Below are positions 1 to 6,670 of a stretch of DNA of 23,494 nt, piece after piece. The translations under genes and the position numbers were made by a program. The notes below the pieces were generated by a model. It did no database searches. It saw only the letters and a program-made list of their open reading frames with translations, and was not told the DNA's origin. Each line of letters starts with the position of its first letter. The stretch's first letter is position 1. The stretch comes from Candidatus Martarchaeota archaeon (GTDB lineage: Archaea; Micrarchaeota; Micrarchaeia; Micrarchaeales; CABMGC01), in contig JAMCZF010000020.1 in the NCBI GenBank assembly GCA_023485825.1, positions 1 to 23,494 of the forward strand, given 5' to 3'.

Positions 1-12
1 GATATAACATAA

Positions 13-861
13 CCGTATGAACCGTCTGGGATAGCGTTTTCCAAGAATGGCGCATACTTATATATTGCAGAAACTGGTCTTTCGAGTGGCACCCCAGGCG
101 CTGTCGCTGTGTTTAAAACGTCAACAAATACAATAGTGTCATGCTTGCTGTGCGCACCCCTGAATAGCGTGTACACGCCACCTGGACTGGGTGGCATGTA
201 CCCTCCAACGAGCGTGGCAATATCCCCAGACGGTTCATACGGTTATGCTATATCCTCCAAACTACATGCAGCTATAGCCAACGTCATAATATTCAATACC
301 TCCACTGGCGTAGTCAGCGGCAGCGTACCCGGCACAGGACAGTCGGTCTATGTTGCATTCTCGCCCGACGGCAAGTATGCATATGACGCCATCAACTGCG
401 AGAACGGCGGTTGTACGAATGGAGAGATAGAGATAATCAGCACAGCCACAAACACAGTTGTCGGTTCCATAACCTCCGGAATCTACAACCCTTGGGGGAT
501 AGCATTCTCCCCGAGCAGCCCATATGCTTACGTGGCGAACGATAATTTCCCTACCGGAAACATAACTATAATAAATACGCATACAGGCACTGTAACCGGC
601 ACGATAACTTCAGGGATCGGCGTCCCGAGAGGCATATCATTCTCCCCGAACGGAAAGTATGCATACGTCGTAAATGACAACTACAGCTTTAGCAATCCTC
701 TCGACCTGAGTGCCAATGTAGTGATAATTGACACCTCAACCGACAGGGTCGTCGGGTCGGTGACTTCAGGAATCATCAATCCAATGGATGTCGCTGTAGC
801 CCCGAGCGGCGCATTTGCGTACATAGCCGATTGCTACATCGTTAATGGCAATTACTGTTGA
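13..861 (+). CDS. Secreted YncE/NHL-like beta-propeller protein, 5' end broken or outside the window
   Basis: The reading frame is open from base 13 to the stop at 859-861 and encodes about six copies of a 40-45 residue blade. Each blade carries a P-x-G-I-A-F-S-P-(N/D)-G-x-Y-A-Y-V core followed by I-I-(D/N)-T-x-T-x-x-V-V-G-S-I-T-S-G. This is the YVTN/YncE-type propeller pattern common in archaeal surface proteins. Two short Cys-containing loops (around 400-415 and 832-858) could form disulfides, which suits an extracytoplasmic location. A GTG at 109 could act as a start, but it falls inside a blade and has no ribosome binding site, so the true start lies upstream. In-frame TAA at 10-12 closes the frame, and the preceding few codons look like propeller in another frame, suggesting a frameshift near base 15. 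Ligand and role are unknown. Confidence 0.65.
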   Translation, partial: PYEPSGIAFSKNGAYLYIAETGLSSGTPGAVAVFKTSTNTIVSCLLCAPLNSVYTPPGLGGMYPPTSVAISPDGSYGYAISSKLHAAIANVIIFNTSTGVVSGSVPGTGQSVYVAFSPDGKYAYDAINCENGGCTNGEIEIISTATNTVVGSITSGIYNPWGIAFSPSSPYAYVANDNFPTGNITIINTHTGTVTGTITSGIGVPRGISFSPNGKYAYVVNDNYSFSNPLDLSANVVIIDTSTDRVVGSVTSGIINPMDVAVAPSGAFAYIADCYIVNGNYC

Positions 862-899
862 CCCTGTGCCAGTTTTCCCATCGAACCAAATCTGGCAGC

Positions 900-909
900 A
901 AAATATAAA
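900..909 (+). promoter_or_regulatory. TATA box for the thioredoxin gene
   Basis: The A/T stretch AAAATATAAA is centred about 37 bases before the ATG at 942. An archaeal transcription start about 26 bases downstream would give a leader of roughly 10 bases. Called from sequence and spacing only. Confidence 0.55.
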
Positions 910-941
910 TAGGCAGGGCACGAATAATATGCGGTGCTGAA

Positions 942-1256
942 ATGATGGATGTGACAGACGCGAATTTCGAGGAAGAGGTGCTCAAATCGGACAAGCCCGT
1001 GGTGGTGGACATGTGGGCTCCGTGGTGCGGGCCGTGCAGGCTGCTTTCCCCGATAATAGAGGAGGTGTCGAAGGAGATGGGCAGCAGGGCCAAGTTCTGT
1101 AAGCTCAACACCGACGAGAACCCGGGCACCGCCGCGAAGTACAACATAATGAGCATACCTTCTGTGCTTCTCTTCAAGAAGGGCGAGGTCTCAGCAACTT
1201 CGGTAGGCGCACTTCCCAAGGCCAGCTTCAAGCAATGGCTTGACAGGAGCCTGTAA
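942..1256 (+). CDS. trxA: Thioredoxin
   Basis: A 104-residue cytoplasmic thioredoxin with the complete fold length. The redox motif W-C-G-P-C has its cysteines at residues 29 and 32, Asp23 is in the buried position before it, and the cis-proline is in S-I-P-S (Pro73). It should reduce protein disulfides using electrons from a thioredoxin reductase, which is not in this window. The start is ATG 942 (a second ATG follows at once at 945); a TATA box lies about 37 bases upstream, so it is probably a single-gene transcript. One additional cysteine (C53) lies on the core strand. Family assignment is secure; the particular partner is unknown. Confidence 0.95.
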   Translation: MMDVTDANFEEEVLKSDKPVVVDMWAPWCGPCRLLSPIIEEVSKEMGSRAKFCKLNTDENPGTAAKYNIMSIPSVLLFKKGEVSATSVGALPKASFKQWLDRSL

Positions 1257-1284
1257 ACGCACAGCCATATGTGCCTGCCGGAAA

Positions 1285-1296
1285 GGCATATAATCC
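1285..1296 (+). promoter_or_regulatory. TATA box for hisS
   Basis: GGCATATAATCC is centred about 34 bases before the hisS ATG, predicting a transcript with only a few leader bases. No other promoter-like element is seen in the 68-base gap after the thioredoxin gene. Confidence 0.5.
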
Positions 1297-1324
1297 TTGA
1301 ATCACTATAGTTCACAGCGGTCAT

Positions 1325-2605
1325 ATGGCACTTTCCCTGCCGCGCGGAACGTCAGATTTCGGTCCCGCCGATGCGATAAGGCTCAATGCAATGCGCGATG
1401 CGGTAGAGGACACCTTCAGGCGCTTCGGATTCTACCCGATAAAGACCCCTGCAATAGAGCTCATGGGGACGCTGAACGCAAAGGCGTACGGCGAGGATTC
1501 AAAGAAGGAGATATATGTCCTTGAGGGAGCCGAAGAGGGCATGCGCTACGATTTCACAGTGCCGCTCGCGAGGTACATTGCCATGAACAAGGACCTGCAG
1601 TTCCCATTCAAGCGCTACCAGATAGGCGACATATGGCGCAGGGACGAGCCGCAGAAGATGCGCAAGAGGGAGTTCCTCCAGGCAGACATCGATGTGATAG
1701 GCAGCGCCGACGTATCAAGCGATGCGGAGATCATAGCAGCTGCCTGCCTGTCTGTGGAGAGGCTCGGGGTCGACGACTACACAGTGCTCATAAACAGCAG
1801 GGTGTTCCTTGATTCCATACTAAGCATGTTCAAGATGCCGCAGGAGAGGCGCACCTCGCTGATACGCTGCATAGACAAGCTCGGGAAGATAGGCAGCACG
1901 GGAGCGGCAGCGCAGATGGAGGCGCAGGGCGTCGACATGAAGGATGCGCAGGCGATCCTGCAGTTCATAACGATGCAGCGCGGCGACGACGCGGCGCTTT
2001 TCGATGAGCTCAAGACAGCCATACCTGACGCGAAATCCGAGATAGAGAGGATGGCACGGCTCCTTGAACTGCTTAAGGGCTACGGGATCCGCGGCAAAGC
2101 CAAGATAGACCTGTCTCTGGCGAGAGGGCTGGACTACTACACAGGGGGCATATGGGAAATCATAGCCGCCGAGAACGGGAAGAGGCTCCCTACCCTCGCG
2201 GCAGGGGGCAGGTACGACAGGCTCATCGGCATGTACTCGAAGAGGGATGTCCCTGCGGTGGGCATGTCAATAGGCCTGAGCAGGGTGTTCGAACTGCTTG
2301 AGGGCCCAGAAGAAGCGAAGACGTACGCGCGCGTATACATCGCGTCTATAAGGAAGGAGGATGTGCCATACGCGATAAGCGTGGCAACAAGGCTCCGCTC
2401 CTCAGGCATATGCGCAGACATGAACCTCACGGAGCGCGGCATAGCCAAGCAGATGGAGTATGCGAATGCGCTCCGCATCCCGTATGTGGCAATAATAGGC
2501 GGCATAGAGCGCCAGGCAAACATGGTGAAGCTGCGCAACATGGCTACTGGGGAAGAGAAGCTTGTGACTCTGGATGACTGCATAAACGAGCTTAAAATGG
2601 TGTGA
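1325..2605 (+). CDS. hisS: Histidyl-tRNA synthetase
   Basis: Class II synthetase of 426 residues that charges tRNA-His. The N-terminus L-P-R-G-T-S-D-F and motif 1 are followed by motif 2 at about 96-125 (K-R-Y-Q-I-G-D-I-W-R-R-D-E-P-Q, with the ATP-binding Arg in the R-x-x-E-F-x-Q-x-D block). The histidine-specific signature L-A-R-G-L-D-Y-Y-T-G-G is at about 264-274, A-G-G-R-Y-D at about 292, and motif 3 G-M-S-I-G-L-S-R at about 312. The C-terminal 95 residues form the anticodon-binding domain. Length is normal for the family. ATG 1325 lies about 34 bases after a TATA box. The next gene starts 3 bases after the stop, so the two are translationally coupled. Confidence 0.97.
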   Translation: MALSLPRGTSDFGPADAIRLNAMRDAVEDTFRRFGFYPIKTPAIELMGTLNAKAYGEDSKKEIYVLEGAEEGMRYDFTVPLARYIAMNKDLQFPFKRYQIGDIWRRDEPQKMRKREFLQADIDVIGSADVSSDAEIIAAACLSVERLGVDDYTVLINSRVFLDSILSMFKMPQERRTSLIRCIDKLGKIGSTGAAAQMEAQGVDMKDAQAILQFITMQRGDDAALFDELKTAIPDAKSEIERMARLLELLKGYGIRGKAKIDLSLARGLDYYTGGIWEIIAAENGKRLPTLAAGGRYDRLIGMYSKRDVPAVGMSIGLSRVFELLEGPEEAKTYARVYIASIRKEDVPYAISVATRLRSSGICADMNLTERGIAKQMEYANALRIPYVAIIGGIERQANMVKLRNMATGEEKLVTLDDCINELKMV

Positions 2606-2608
2606 AAA

Positions 2609-3130
2609 ATGCCAAAAACAGAGGTAGATGAACTCACTGAAAAGACGATAGCGAAGGGCGGAATACTGGCGAAGCTGTATTTCGACATGCAGAGCAAGAA
2701 CGAGGAAGAGCTGCAGCCGCTCATGGCCGACCTCATAAACAACCGCCTGCTGAAGTCCGTCGGCGTGCTGTACTGCACCGGGGCCATAGACGAGCCCATA
2801 AAGCTCGCCAAGGAGAACGTTTACTCCACAAACGCGGCAGTGACTGTGCTTTTCAACGACATCGGCGCCATAGTAAACGCAGTGTTCAACTTCGCTCCCG
2901 CAGGCGTGGAGGTGCTCAAGCCGCAAGGGGATTTCCGCATAAAGCACGGCGACTTCCAGTCACTGCTGCTTGATCTTTCTGAAATATCAGTGAGCTACTC
3001 CAAGTACATACTGGAGAGGGTCCTGAGCAAGGAGGACTTCGAGAAGGTGAATCTCGACATGAAGCTGCGCAGCGAGCTAGGCAGGAAGCTCATAGGGAAT
3101 GAAGCCGAGCCCAAGAGCGCTGCCAGATAG
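2609..3130 (+). CDS. Unknown conserved-looking protein coupled to hisS
   Basis: A 173-residue soluble, mostly helical protein that I do not recognise. Base composition and codon use match the neighbouring hisS, and it starts 3 bases after the hisS stop, so it is a real gene in the same transcript. The N-terminal 60 residues are charged and helical. The middle holds a more hydrophobic stretch (about 65-110: V-L-Y-C-T-G-A-I-D, then A-V-T-V-L-F-N-D-I-G-A-I-V-N-A-V-F-N-F). The C-terminus is again helical and ends in a basic tail. There is no signal peptide, convincing membrane helix, zinc motif or nucleotide-binding loop. Its position suggests a translation-related role, but that is inference from context only. 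Confidence 0.75.
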   Translation: MPKTEVDELTEKTIAKGGILAKLYFDMQSKNEEELQPLMADLINNRLLKSVGVLYCTGAIDEPIKLAKENVYSTNAAVTVLFNDIGAIVNAVFNFAPAGVEVLKPQGDFRIKHGDFQSLLLDLSEISVSYSKYILERVLSKEDFEKVNLDMKLRSELGRKLIGNEAEPKSAAR

Positions 3131-3143
3131 GATAACGATGAAA

Positions 3144-3232
3144 GCGCCAGTAGTCTAGCCTGGTAGGACCATGGCTTCCCAAACCAGTCCTGGAAAGAGC
3201 CATTAACCCGGGTTCAAATCCCGGCTGGCGCA
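3144..3232 (+). tRNA. tRNA-Gly(CCC) with a 16-base intron
   Basis: All arms can be drawn. The acceptor stem GCGCCAG (3144-3150) pairs with CTGGCGC (3225-3231), with discriminator A at 3232. The D arm is GTCT/GGAC with an AGCCTGGTA loop. The anticodon stem ATGGC (3171-3175) pairs with GCCAT (3199-3203). The T arm is CCGGG/CCCGG with loop TTCAAAT. The anticodon CCC is at 3178-3180. Removing bases 3182-3197 leaves a 7-base anticodon loop and a mature length of exactly 73. CCA is not encoded. It begins 13 bases after the preceding gene's stop and its 3' end nearly touches the stop codon of the convergent pseudogene. Confidence 0.93.
3182..3197 (+). other. tRNA intron at position 37/38 with bulge-helix-bulge geometry
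   Basis: TTCC (3176-3179) pairs with GGAA (3192-3195) to form a 4-base-pair central helix. A 3-base bulge CAA (3180-3182) lies on one side and a 3-base bulge AGA (3196-3198) on the other, both next to the anticodon stem geometry expected for the archaeal splicing endonuclease. Cutting after the second base of each bulge removes 16 bases. The part beyond the central helix is only a 12-base loop, so this is a minimal form of the motif. Confidence 0.8.
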
Positions 3233-3233
3233 C

Positions 3234-3740
3234 TCATGTTTCTTCTGCTGTCACTGTTCCTGACTCCTCGTAGTCGGACCCGGATGTGCCTAGCGGAGGA
3301 GAGCTGGTGCTGAACTCTCCCATGCCTGCCCTGTTATCATGTCTCCCTGCGCTTGCGCATTAGGCGGCCAGCCCCCAATAAGCAGCTCGACAGAGTACAT
3401 GGCCGGGTTCAACGTTGTGCCATTGCCTCCGTTGGCGCCAGACGGCGCAGCCGTATAATAGGGGCTGTTCATCGCGCCAGTGCTGCTCAGGTATCCCAGC
3501 GCGGTCTGGTTGAGGAAAGCTACCCTGACAGAATACAACCCGCCGCCGGTTGCCTGGCTAACGGCCACATTAACTTGCAAAAGAATCGGGGTTGCGCAAC
3601 GCACGATATAGTTGGTGCTCAGGGCGTGTCACGGTCAATATTATGTACCCGGCCGCAAGCACAACCGCGGCTATCGCCATTACGGCCAATGCCCATGCCA
3701 ACAACGGAAGCCTGCCGCCCTCAAGGCCCGAGGCACTCAT
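3234..3740 (-). pseudogene. Membrane-anchored secreted protein, frameshifted twice
   Basis: The gene starts at ATG 3740 with GAGGTGA 3 bases upstream. The first frame encodes a short N-terminus (M-S-A-S-G-L-E-G-G-R) and one strong membrane helix of about 25 residues (L-L-A-W-A-L-A-V-M-A-I-A-A-V-V-L-A-A-G-Y-I-I-L), then runs into a stop. The likely continuation is in the next frame from about 3630 to 3320 (T-N-Y-I-V-R-C-A-T-P-I-L-L-Q-V-N-V-A, then a Gly/Asn/Ser-rich stretch). It appears to return to the first frame for an acidic Ser/Thr-rich tail (G-T-S-G-S-D-Y-E-E-S-G-T-V-T-A-E-E-T) ending at 3234. Architecture resembles archaeal pilin-like or surface-anchored proteins; family not recognised. 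The two offsets compensate, so real decay and assembly error are both possible. Confidence 0.6.
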
Positions 3741-3743
3741 AAT

Positions 3744-3750
3744 TCACCTC
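3744..3750 (-). promoter_or_regulatory. Ribosome binding site fixing the start of the frameshifted gene
   Basis: On the minus strand this reads GAGGTGA, a full match to the archaeal anti-Shine-Dalgarno, 3 bases before the ATG at 3740-3738. It supports that ATG as the real start rather than the GTG at 3604. Confidence 0.6.
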
Positions 3751-3758
3751 GAAGGAAA

Positions 3759-3778
3759 CCCACGATTTCAATCGTGGG
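3759..3778 (+). repeat. Perfect hairpin, IS605-type terminal palindrome
   Basis: CCCACGAT (3759-3766), a TTCA loop, and ATCGTGGG (3771-3778): 8 base pairs closing a 4-base loop, or 9 pairs with a 2-base loop. Followed directly by ATGAATTC, a flank I associate with the ends of IS200/IS605/IS1341 elements. Confidence 0.65.
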
Positions 3779-4025
3779 ATGAATTCGAGCATAGGCGTTA
3801 TACATCTCTCTAAACGTATATATTTGGTTAGTAGTATGAAACGTGCTATACTTTTGCAGATATGCGCGACTAAATCAAAAGAGGATACCTTACGAAGATC
3901 ACTTTTTATTGCGACTTCCGAGTTCAATCGCTTGTGGGATGAAAGAGATTTCTGCAATACTTTTATGGACTTCCATAAGAAAGTATATTTAGCCGTGGGT
4001 AGTTTACCCCAGCCTATTCCATGCC
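3759..4025 (+). mobile_element. IS200/IS605-family remnant (one end hairpin plus a tnpB 5' stub)
   Basis: A perfect hairpin followed by GGATGAATTC, in the style of IS605-family terminal hairpins, precedes the start of a TnpB-like reading frame by about 57 bases. The frame loses TnpB resemblance where it meets the 3' end of the opposite-strand membrane gene at about 4004-4025. No tnpA and no second terminal hairpin are seen here. The element seems to have inserted just upstream of the frameshifted gene at 3740, separating it from its promoter, and then lost its 3' part. Outer boundaries are estimates. Confidence 0.5.
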
Positions 4026-4108
4026 ACAAGGCCCAGTATCATGCCTATGAATGCGATTATCCCGCCAATTATCGGTATTACCGCGCCGATAAGCAGGAGA
4101 TTCGCTGA
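3836..4108 (+). pseudogene. tnpB: Truncated TnpB (OrfB) N-terminus
   Basis: From ATG 3836 the frame reads M-K-R-A-I-L-L-Q-I-C-A-T-K, then a helical stretch with E-F-N-R-L-W-D, F-M-D-F-H-K-K-V-Y and L-P-Q-P-I-P-C. This follows the usual TnpB opening, M-K-R-T-x-x-x-x-I-x-P-T, then F-N..., H...Y, and L-P-S-Q-x-A. About 62 residues are recognisable; TnpB proteins are usually 370-450 residues, so the RuvC nuclease part and zinc finger are absent. Past about 4020 the frame is antisense to the neighbouring membrane gene and is probably not meaningful; it ends at 4108. A TATA-like CGTATATATTTGG lies at 3815-3827, too near the ATG for a standard promoter. It cannot encode a working nuclease. Confidence 0.55.
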
Positions 4109-4663
4109 GGTGCCGAACATCTTTATCCCTGAATGGCGTTCTATGCCCTTGTAAGACCTGTAGATTAGATAGTAGGCTATTACCCCGATGACCCACGATG
4201 CAGCTATGTATGGTATTGCAGCGTACGCAATCGAGCCGTAAAACGAGGTGAACGTTATTTTCTGTGTTAGCTGGCCGCCGAATATTGAGTTGGTCACATG
4301 CGCAGCACTTGCCATGGCAAAGGTATCCAGCGGAATTATGATGAATGAGCTTGCCACAAGTATCGCCGCTCCAATCCCGAACGTCCTGCCCAGGGAAGTA
4401 TCCATGTAGTGGCGCCCAACCCCCCTTACCCCCAGGAATACTATCGCAAGCCCTATGGCTGTCACCGCGGATGCGCCAATCAGCAATACAAGGTATGTTC
4501 CGTTCACCACAGGAAGGCCGTGAGAAACTGTAAAGAGATTCACTAGAATCTCCACGGCAACGGCAAGCGCCGCCCCTATGAACATCATCACCAGACCCCA
4601 AAGGCCAAGTGCAGCGGAATCCATCAAGCTTCCTGCATCAGGCATCGAATTTTTCTTTGCCAT
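4004..4663 (-). CDS. Polytopic membrane protein of unknown function
   Basis: A protein of about 219 residues with five or six hydrophobic helices: G-L-V-M-M-F-I-G-A-A-L-A-V, Y-L-V-L-L-I-G-A-S-A-V-T-A-I-G-L-A-I-V, T-F-G-I-G-A-A-I-L-V-A-S-S-F-I-I-I, Y-A-A-I-P-Y-I-A-A-S-W-V-I-G-V, and a C-terminal Gly/Ile-rich pair ending near the terminus. A short positively charged N-terminus (M-A-K-K-N) suggests a cytoplasmic start. The layout, with a loop G-I-x-x-x-S-G-I-x-x-F between the last helices, resembles small archaeal membrane families such as DUF973/DUF996, but I cannot confirm this. ATG 4663 is preferred over GTG 4669. It ends against the TnpB stub and may have had its last residues altered by that junction. 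Confidence 0.8.
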   Translation of the reverse strand: MAKKNSMPDAGSLMDSAALGLWGLVMMFIGAALAVAVEILVNLFTVSHGLPVVNGTYLVLLIGASAVTAIGLAIVFLGVRGVGRHYMDTSLGRTFGIGAAILVASSFIIIPLDTFAMASAAHVTNSIFGGQLTQKITFTSFYGSIAYAAIPYIAASWVIGVIAYYLIYRSYKGIERHSGIKMFGTSANLLLIGAVIPIIGGIIAFIGMILGLVAWNRLG

Positions 4664-4731
4664 AAACACACCAGTTTAATGGGACTGGCGTCTCTTTATG
4701 GCTTTCCATCTGCGGCGCAGAGCCGCGGCGG

Positions 4732-5844
4732 TCAAGTCTCTAGGAAGAACCGCTCGATGTCTGTTATGGCATCCTTCTTTTTCCGGTGCCCCTTCAGGAA
4801 CCTGTTTACAGTATCTGCAAAATGCTTCTTGTGCTCCCCCGCAAGCACCGTGCCCCTGCGTTCCGCCTCAAAGATATTCTCGAGCTTCCTGTCATCAGGC
4901 TCGAAGAAGAACCTGTAGTACTGGCATATGGCGCACCTGTCCGGATCCCCCCCGTGCTTCCTCTGCAGTTCAGCTGTCGCCTGCTGGCCTGTTATGGCGC
5001 GGTTCGCCTTGCGCACCACCGTTTCCTCATCGTCGTTGAGGTAGATGGTGTTGTCCGGATCGCTCGCTGACATCTTCTGCTGGCCCTTCAGCCCAGGCAT
5101 GAATACGCTCTCGATGGTGGCGGGTTTGTAGTACCCGAGCTTGTCCACTACATCTCTCGCTATCCTGAAGTGCACGTCCTGGTCCACGCCCATGGGGATA
5201 AGGCACGGAATATTCTTGCCTTCCTCAACTGACTTGATGAACGTGCCGACGGCCTGCATGCTAGTGTAGAATATGGCGCCGATGTTTGTCTCGCTCGAGA
5301 AGCCGAACGCGTCCTTGATAGTGGAGAATGTGATGTGCTTTGCGACCCTGACAGCCTGCTTGTACATGAAGTCCGCATTTCCTATGTCGAAGAAGAACCT
5401 CGTCTTCCTCGGATTGAAGCCCAGCGCAGCTATGTTGCGCGCATCATCGATCGCAAGGTCGTGTATCTCCTCAAGTGTCTTGTTCTTTTTCACAAGGAAC
5501 TTCTCCTCGTCAGGAATCTGGATGTATACGTCGGCATCGAACCTGTCCTGGAGCCACTTTGCGAGCGTGAACGGGAGCAGGTGCGCAACGGTCATCGAGC
5601 CCGACGGCGCAATGCCCGTGTAGACGTAGAATTTTTCGCCATTCTCGTACTTGTCGAGAAGCCAGTCAAGCTCCCTATGCGCAAAGTATACGCCCCTGCG
5701 TATCAGGAAGTGCGAATCGCCAGCAGCCTTGAAGATACGCTCGCGCAGTCCGCCATCCAGCTCCCTTATGCCGAACCTCTTCGCTAGCTCGCGGTAGTCA
5801 ACTTTTCCCTGCACCTCGTAGGGGTTTACCTCGAACTCCGCCAT
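4732..5844 (-). CDS. trpS: Tryptophanyl-tRNA synthetase (archaeal/eukaryotic type)
   Basis: A 370-residue class I synthetase that charges tRNA-Trp. Family marks are the N-terminal V-N-P-Y-E-V-x-G-x-V-D-Y block, Y-T-G-I-A-P-S-G before the HIGH region, F-x-x-D-I-G-N-A-D-F-M-Y, I-P-C-L-I-P-M-G-V-D-Q-D-x-H-F-R-I-A-R-D, and KMSAS at residues 257-261. The HIGH element reads T-V-A-H (85-88), losing the first His and the Gly. A C-terminal C-A-I-C-Q-Y-Y-R-F-F-F-E segment is typical of the family. The start is ATG 5844, with GTGAT a few bases upstream and a TATA box about 33 bases before it. A longer open frame to 5949 passes through the promoter and is rejected. It is followed 68 bases on by the membrane gene. 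Confidence 0.96.
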   Translation of the reverse strand: MAEFEVNPYEVQGKVDYRELAKRFGIRELDGGLRERIFKAAGDSHFLIRRGVYFAHRELDWLLDKYENGEKFYVYTGIAPSGSMTVAHLLPFTLAKWLQDRFDADVYIQIPDEEKFLVKKNKTLEEIHDLAIDDARNIAALGFNPRKTRFFFDIGNADFMYKQAVRVAKHITFSTIKDAFGFSSETNIGAIFYTSMQAVGTFIKSVEEGKNIPCLIPMGVDQDVHFRIARDVVDKLGYYKPATIESVFMPGLKGQQKMSASDPDNTIYLNDDEETVVRKANRAITGQQATAELQRKHGGDPDRCAICQYYRFFFEPDDRKLENIFEAERRGTVLAGEHKKHFADTVNRFLKGHRKKKDAITDIERFFLET

Positions 5845-5871
5845 TACATCACGTAGAGTATGGCACAGCAT

Positions 5872-5882
5872 GCTTATAATTG
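5872..5882 (-). promoter_or_regulatory. TATA box for trpS
   Basis: The minus strand reads AATTATAAGCA here, centred about 33 bases before ATG 5844, giving a nearly leaderless transcript. It lies in the 73-base gap after the upstream minus-strand gene. Confidence 0.5.
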
Positions 5883-5917
5883 ATGCGGATTGCGGCCCGA
5901 TGCGTTGCCGCGCGCCA

Positions 5918-6592
5918 TCATTGCGCATAGGGATTGCGCTTGCCCTCAACCTCGCGCCTCAGCACACTTACCTCTTCCTTCAGCGCCTCGATCTCCTCCC
6001 TGTTGCTCTTCACCCTGAAATGGTCTGCCACTCCCATGGCGCATTTCCACATGACCAGCGAGCATGCCGCAACAAATCCGACGGCGCTTATTTCGCCGGC
6101 ACTGAGACCTTGATTGCTCAGCAATCCTTTCAATGCAGGAACCTGCCTGGTCACAATCTCCGGCAGGGTTGCCAAGGCCATCAGCGCCACTGTAACCGGG
6201 TACACCAAGTTGCGCATGAAGGTGTTCTTTGCGGCATTCCAGCCCGCATAATGCCTGCCCCTCCTGAGCCTGTCCAGCGCAGCGTCAGCCATTTCAGCTT
6301 CCCTGCTCTCCCTAATACTCTTCTCAACCCTCCTCTGGGCCATCAGCGCTATCGTTTTCTCAAGCTCCTTCTGCCTTATGACGCGTTCAATCACTTCTTC
6401 AATGTCAGACATTCCGGGATGGCGCCCGGCCACCCTCGCATACGCCTTCCTGAGCCTGTCCCTCTCGCTCCTCCTGCCGGGCCTGCTGCGCCCGCGCACA
6501 GCTCCAGTGATGACGTTCTCGAGGCTGCCGGGCCCAGCATCTTGTATGCGCACAGTTTCAGCGTCACGTACCCAGTGCCTTCCCGCCACCAT
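5918..6592 (-). CDS. Unknown membrane protein with two helices between coiled-coil segments
   Basis: A 224-residue protein I do not recognise. Residues 1-60 are basic and Arg-rich. Residues about 60-120 are charged helix (E-E-V-I-E-R-V-I-R-Q-K-E-L-E-K and R-R-V-E-K-S-I-R-E-S-R-E-A-E). Two membrane helices follow (L-V-Y-P-V-T-V-A-L-M-A-L-A-T-L near 130-145 and I-S-A-V-G-F-V-A-A-C-S-L-V-M-W near 170-185). The end is a heptad-like coiled coil (E-E-I-E-A-L-K-E-E-V-S-V-L-R-R-E-V-E-G-K). ATG 6592 follows GGTGGTGAT directly. The TATA box at about 6626 gives it its own promoter, divergent from the polymerase operon. Membrane tethering with helical arms on the cytoplasmic side is inference; function is unknown. 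Confidence 0.72.
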   Translation of the reverse strand: MVAGRHWVRDAETVRIQDAGPGSLENVITGAVRGRSRPGRRSERDRLRKAYARVAGRHPGMSDIEEVIERVIRQKELEKTIALMAQRRVEKSIRESREAEMADAALDRLRRGRHYAGWNAAKNTFMRNLVYPVTVALMALATLPEIVTRQVPALKGLLSNQGLSAGEISAVGFVAACSLVMWKCAMGVADHFRVKSNREEIEALKEEVSVLRREVEGKRNPYAQ

Positions 6593-6620
6593 ATCACCAC
6601 CGCATTACCGCTTGAAAAAT

Positions 6621-6632
6621 ATGATATATACG
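6621..6632 (-). promoter_or_regulatory. TATA box for the 6592 minus-strand gene
   Basis: The minus strand reads CGTATATATCAT, centred about 34 bases before the ATG at 6592. It is one half of a divergent promoter region shared with the polymerase operon. Confidence 0.5.
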
Positions 6633-6670
6633 CATTGCGGCAAACTTCCTCTACTCAAAAATCCGAGTAA

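Noticed and set aside
2137..2947. Long minus-strand reading frames opposite hisS and the following gene
   Set aside because: They are antisense shadows of GC-rich coding sequence with no start signals or recognisable motifs; the same holds for frames opposite the polymerase genes and mcm.
3290..3604. Independent 104-residue gene from GTG 3604
   Set aside because: It has no ribosome binding site, while a better start with a membrane helix and GAGGTGA lies upstream at 3740 in a neighbouring frame; treated as part of the frameshifted gene.
3918..3947. Second copy of the IS hairpin flank (TTCAATCG...TGGGATGAA)
   Set aside because: It resembles the hairpin's right arm but has no left arm and falls inside the TnpB-like codons, so it is probably coincidence.
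5845..5949. Longer trpS start at 5949
   Set aside because: The extra 35 residues cross the trpS TATA box and overlap the stop of the upstream gene; TrpRS similarity starts near Met 5844.
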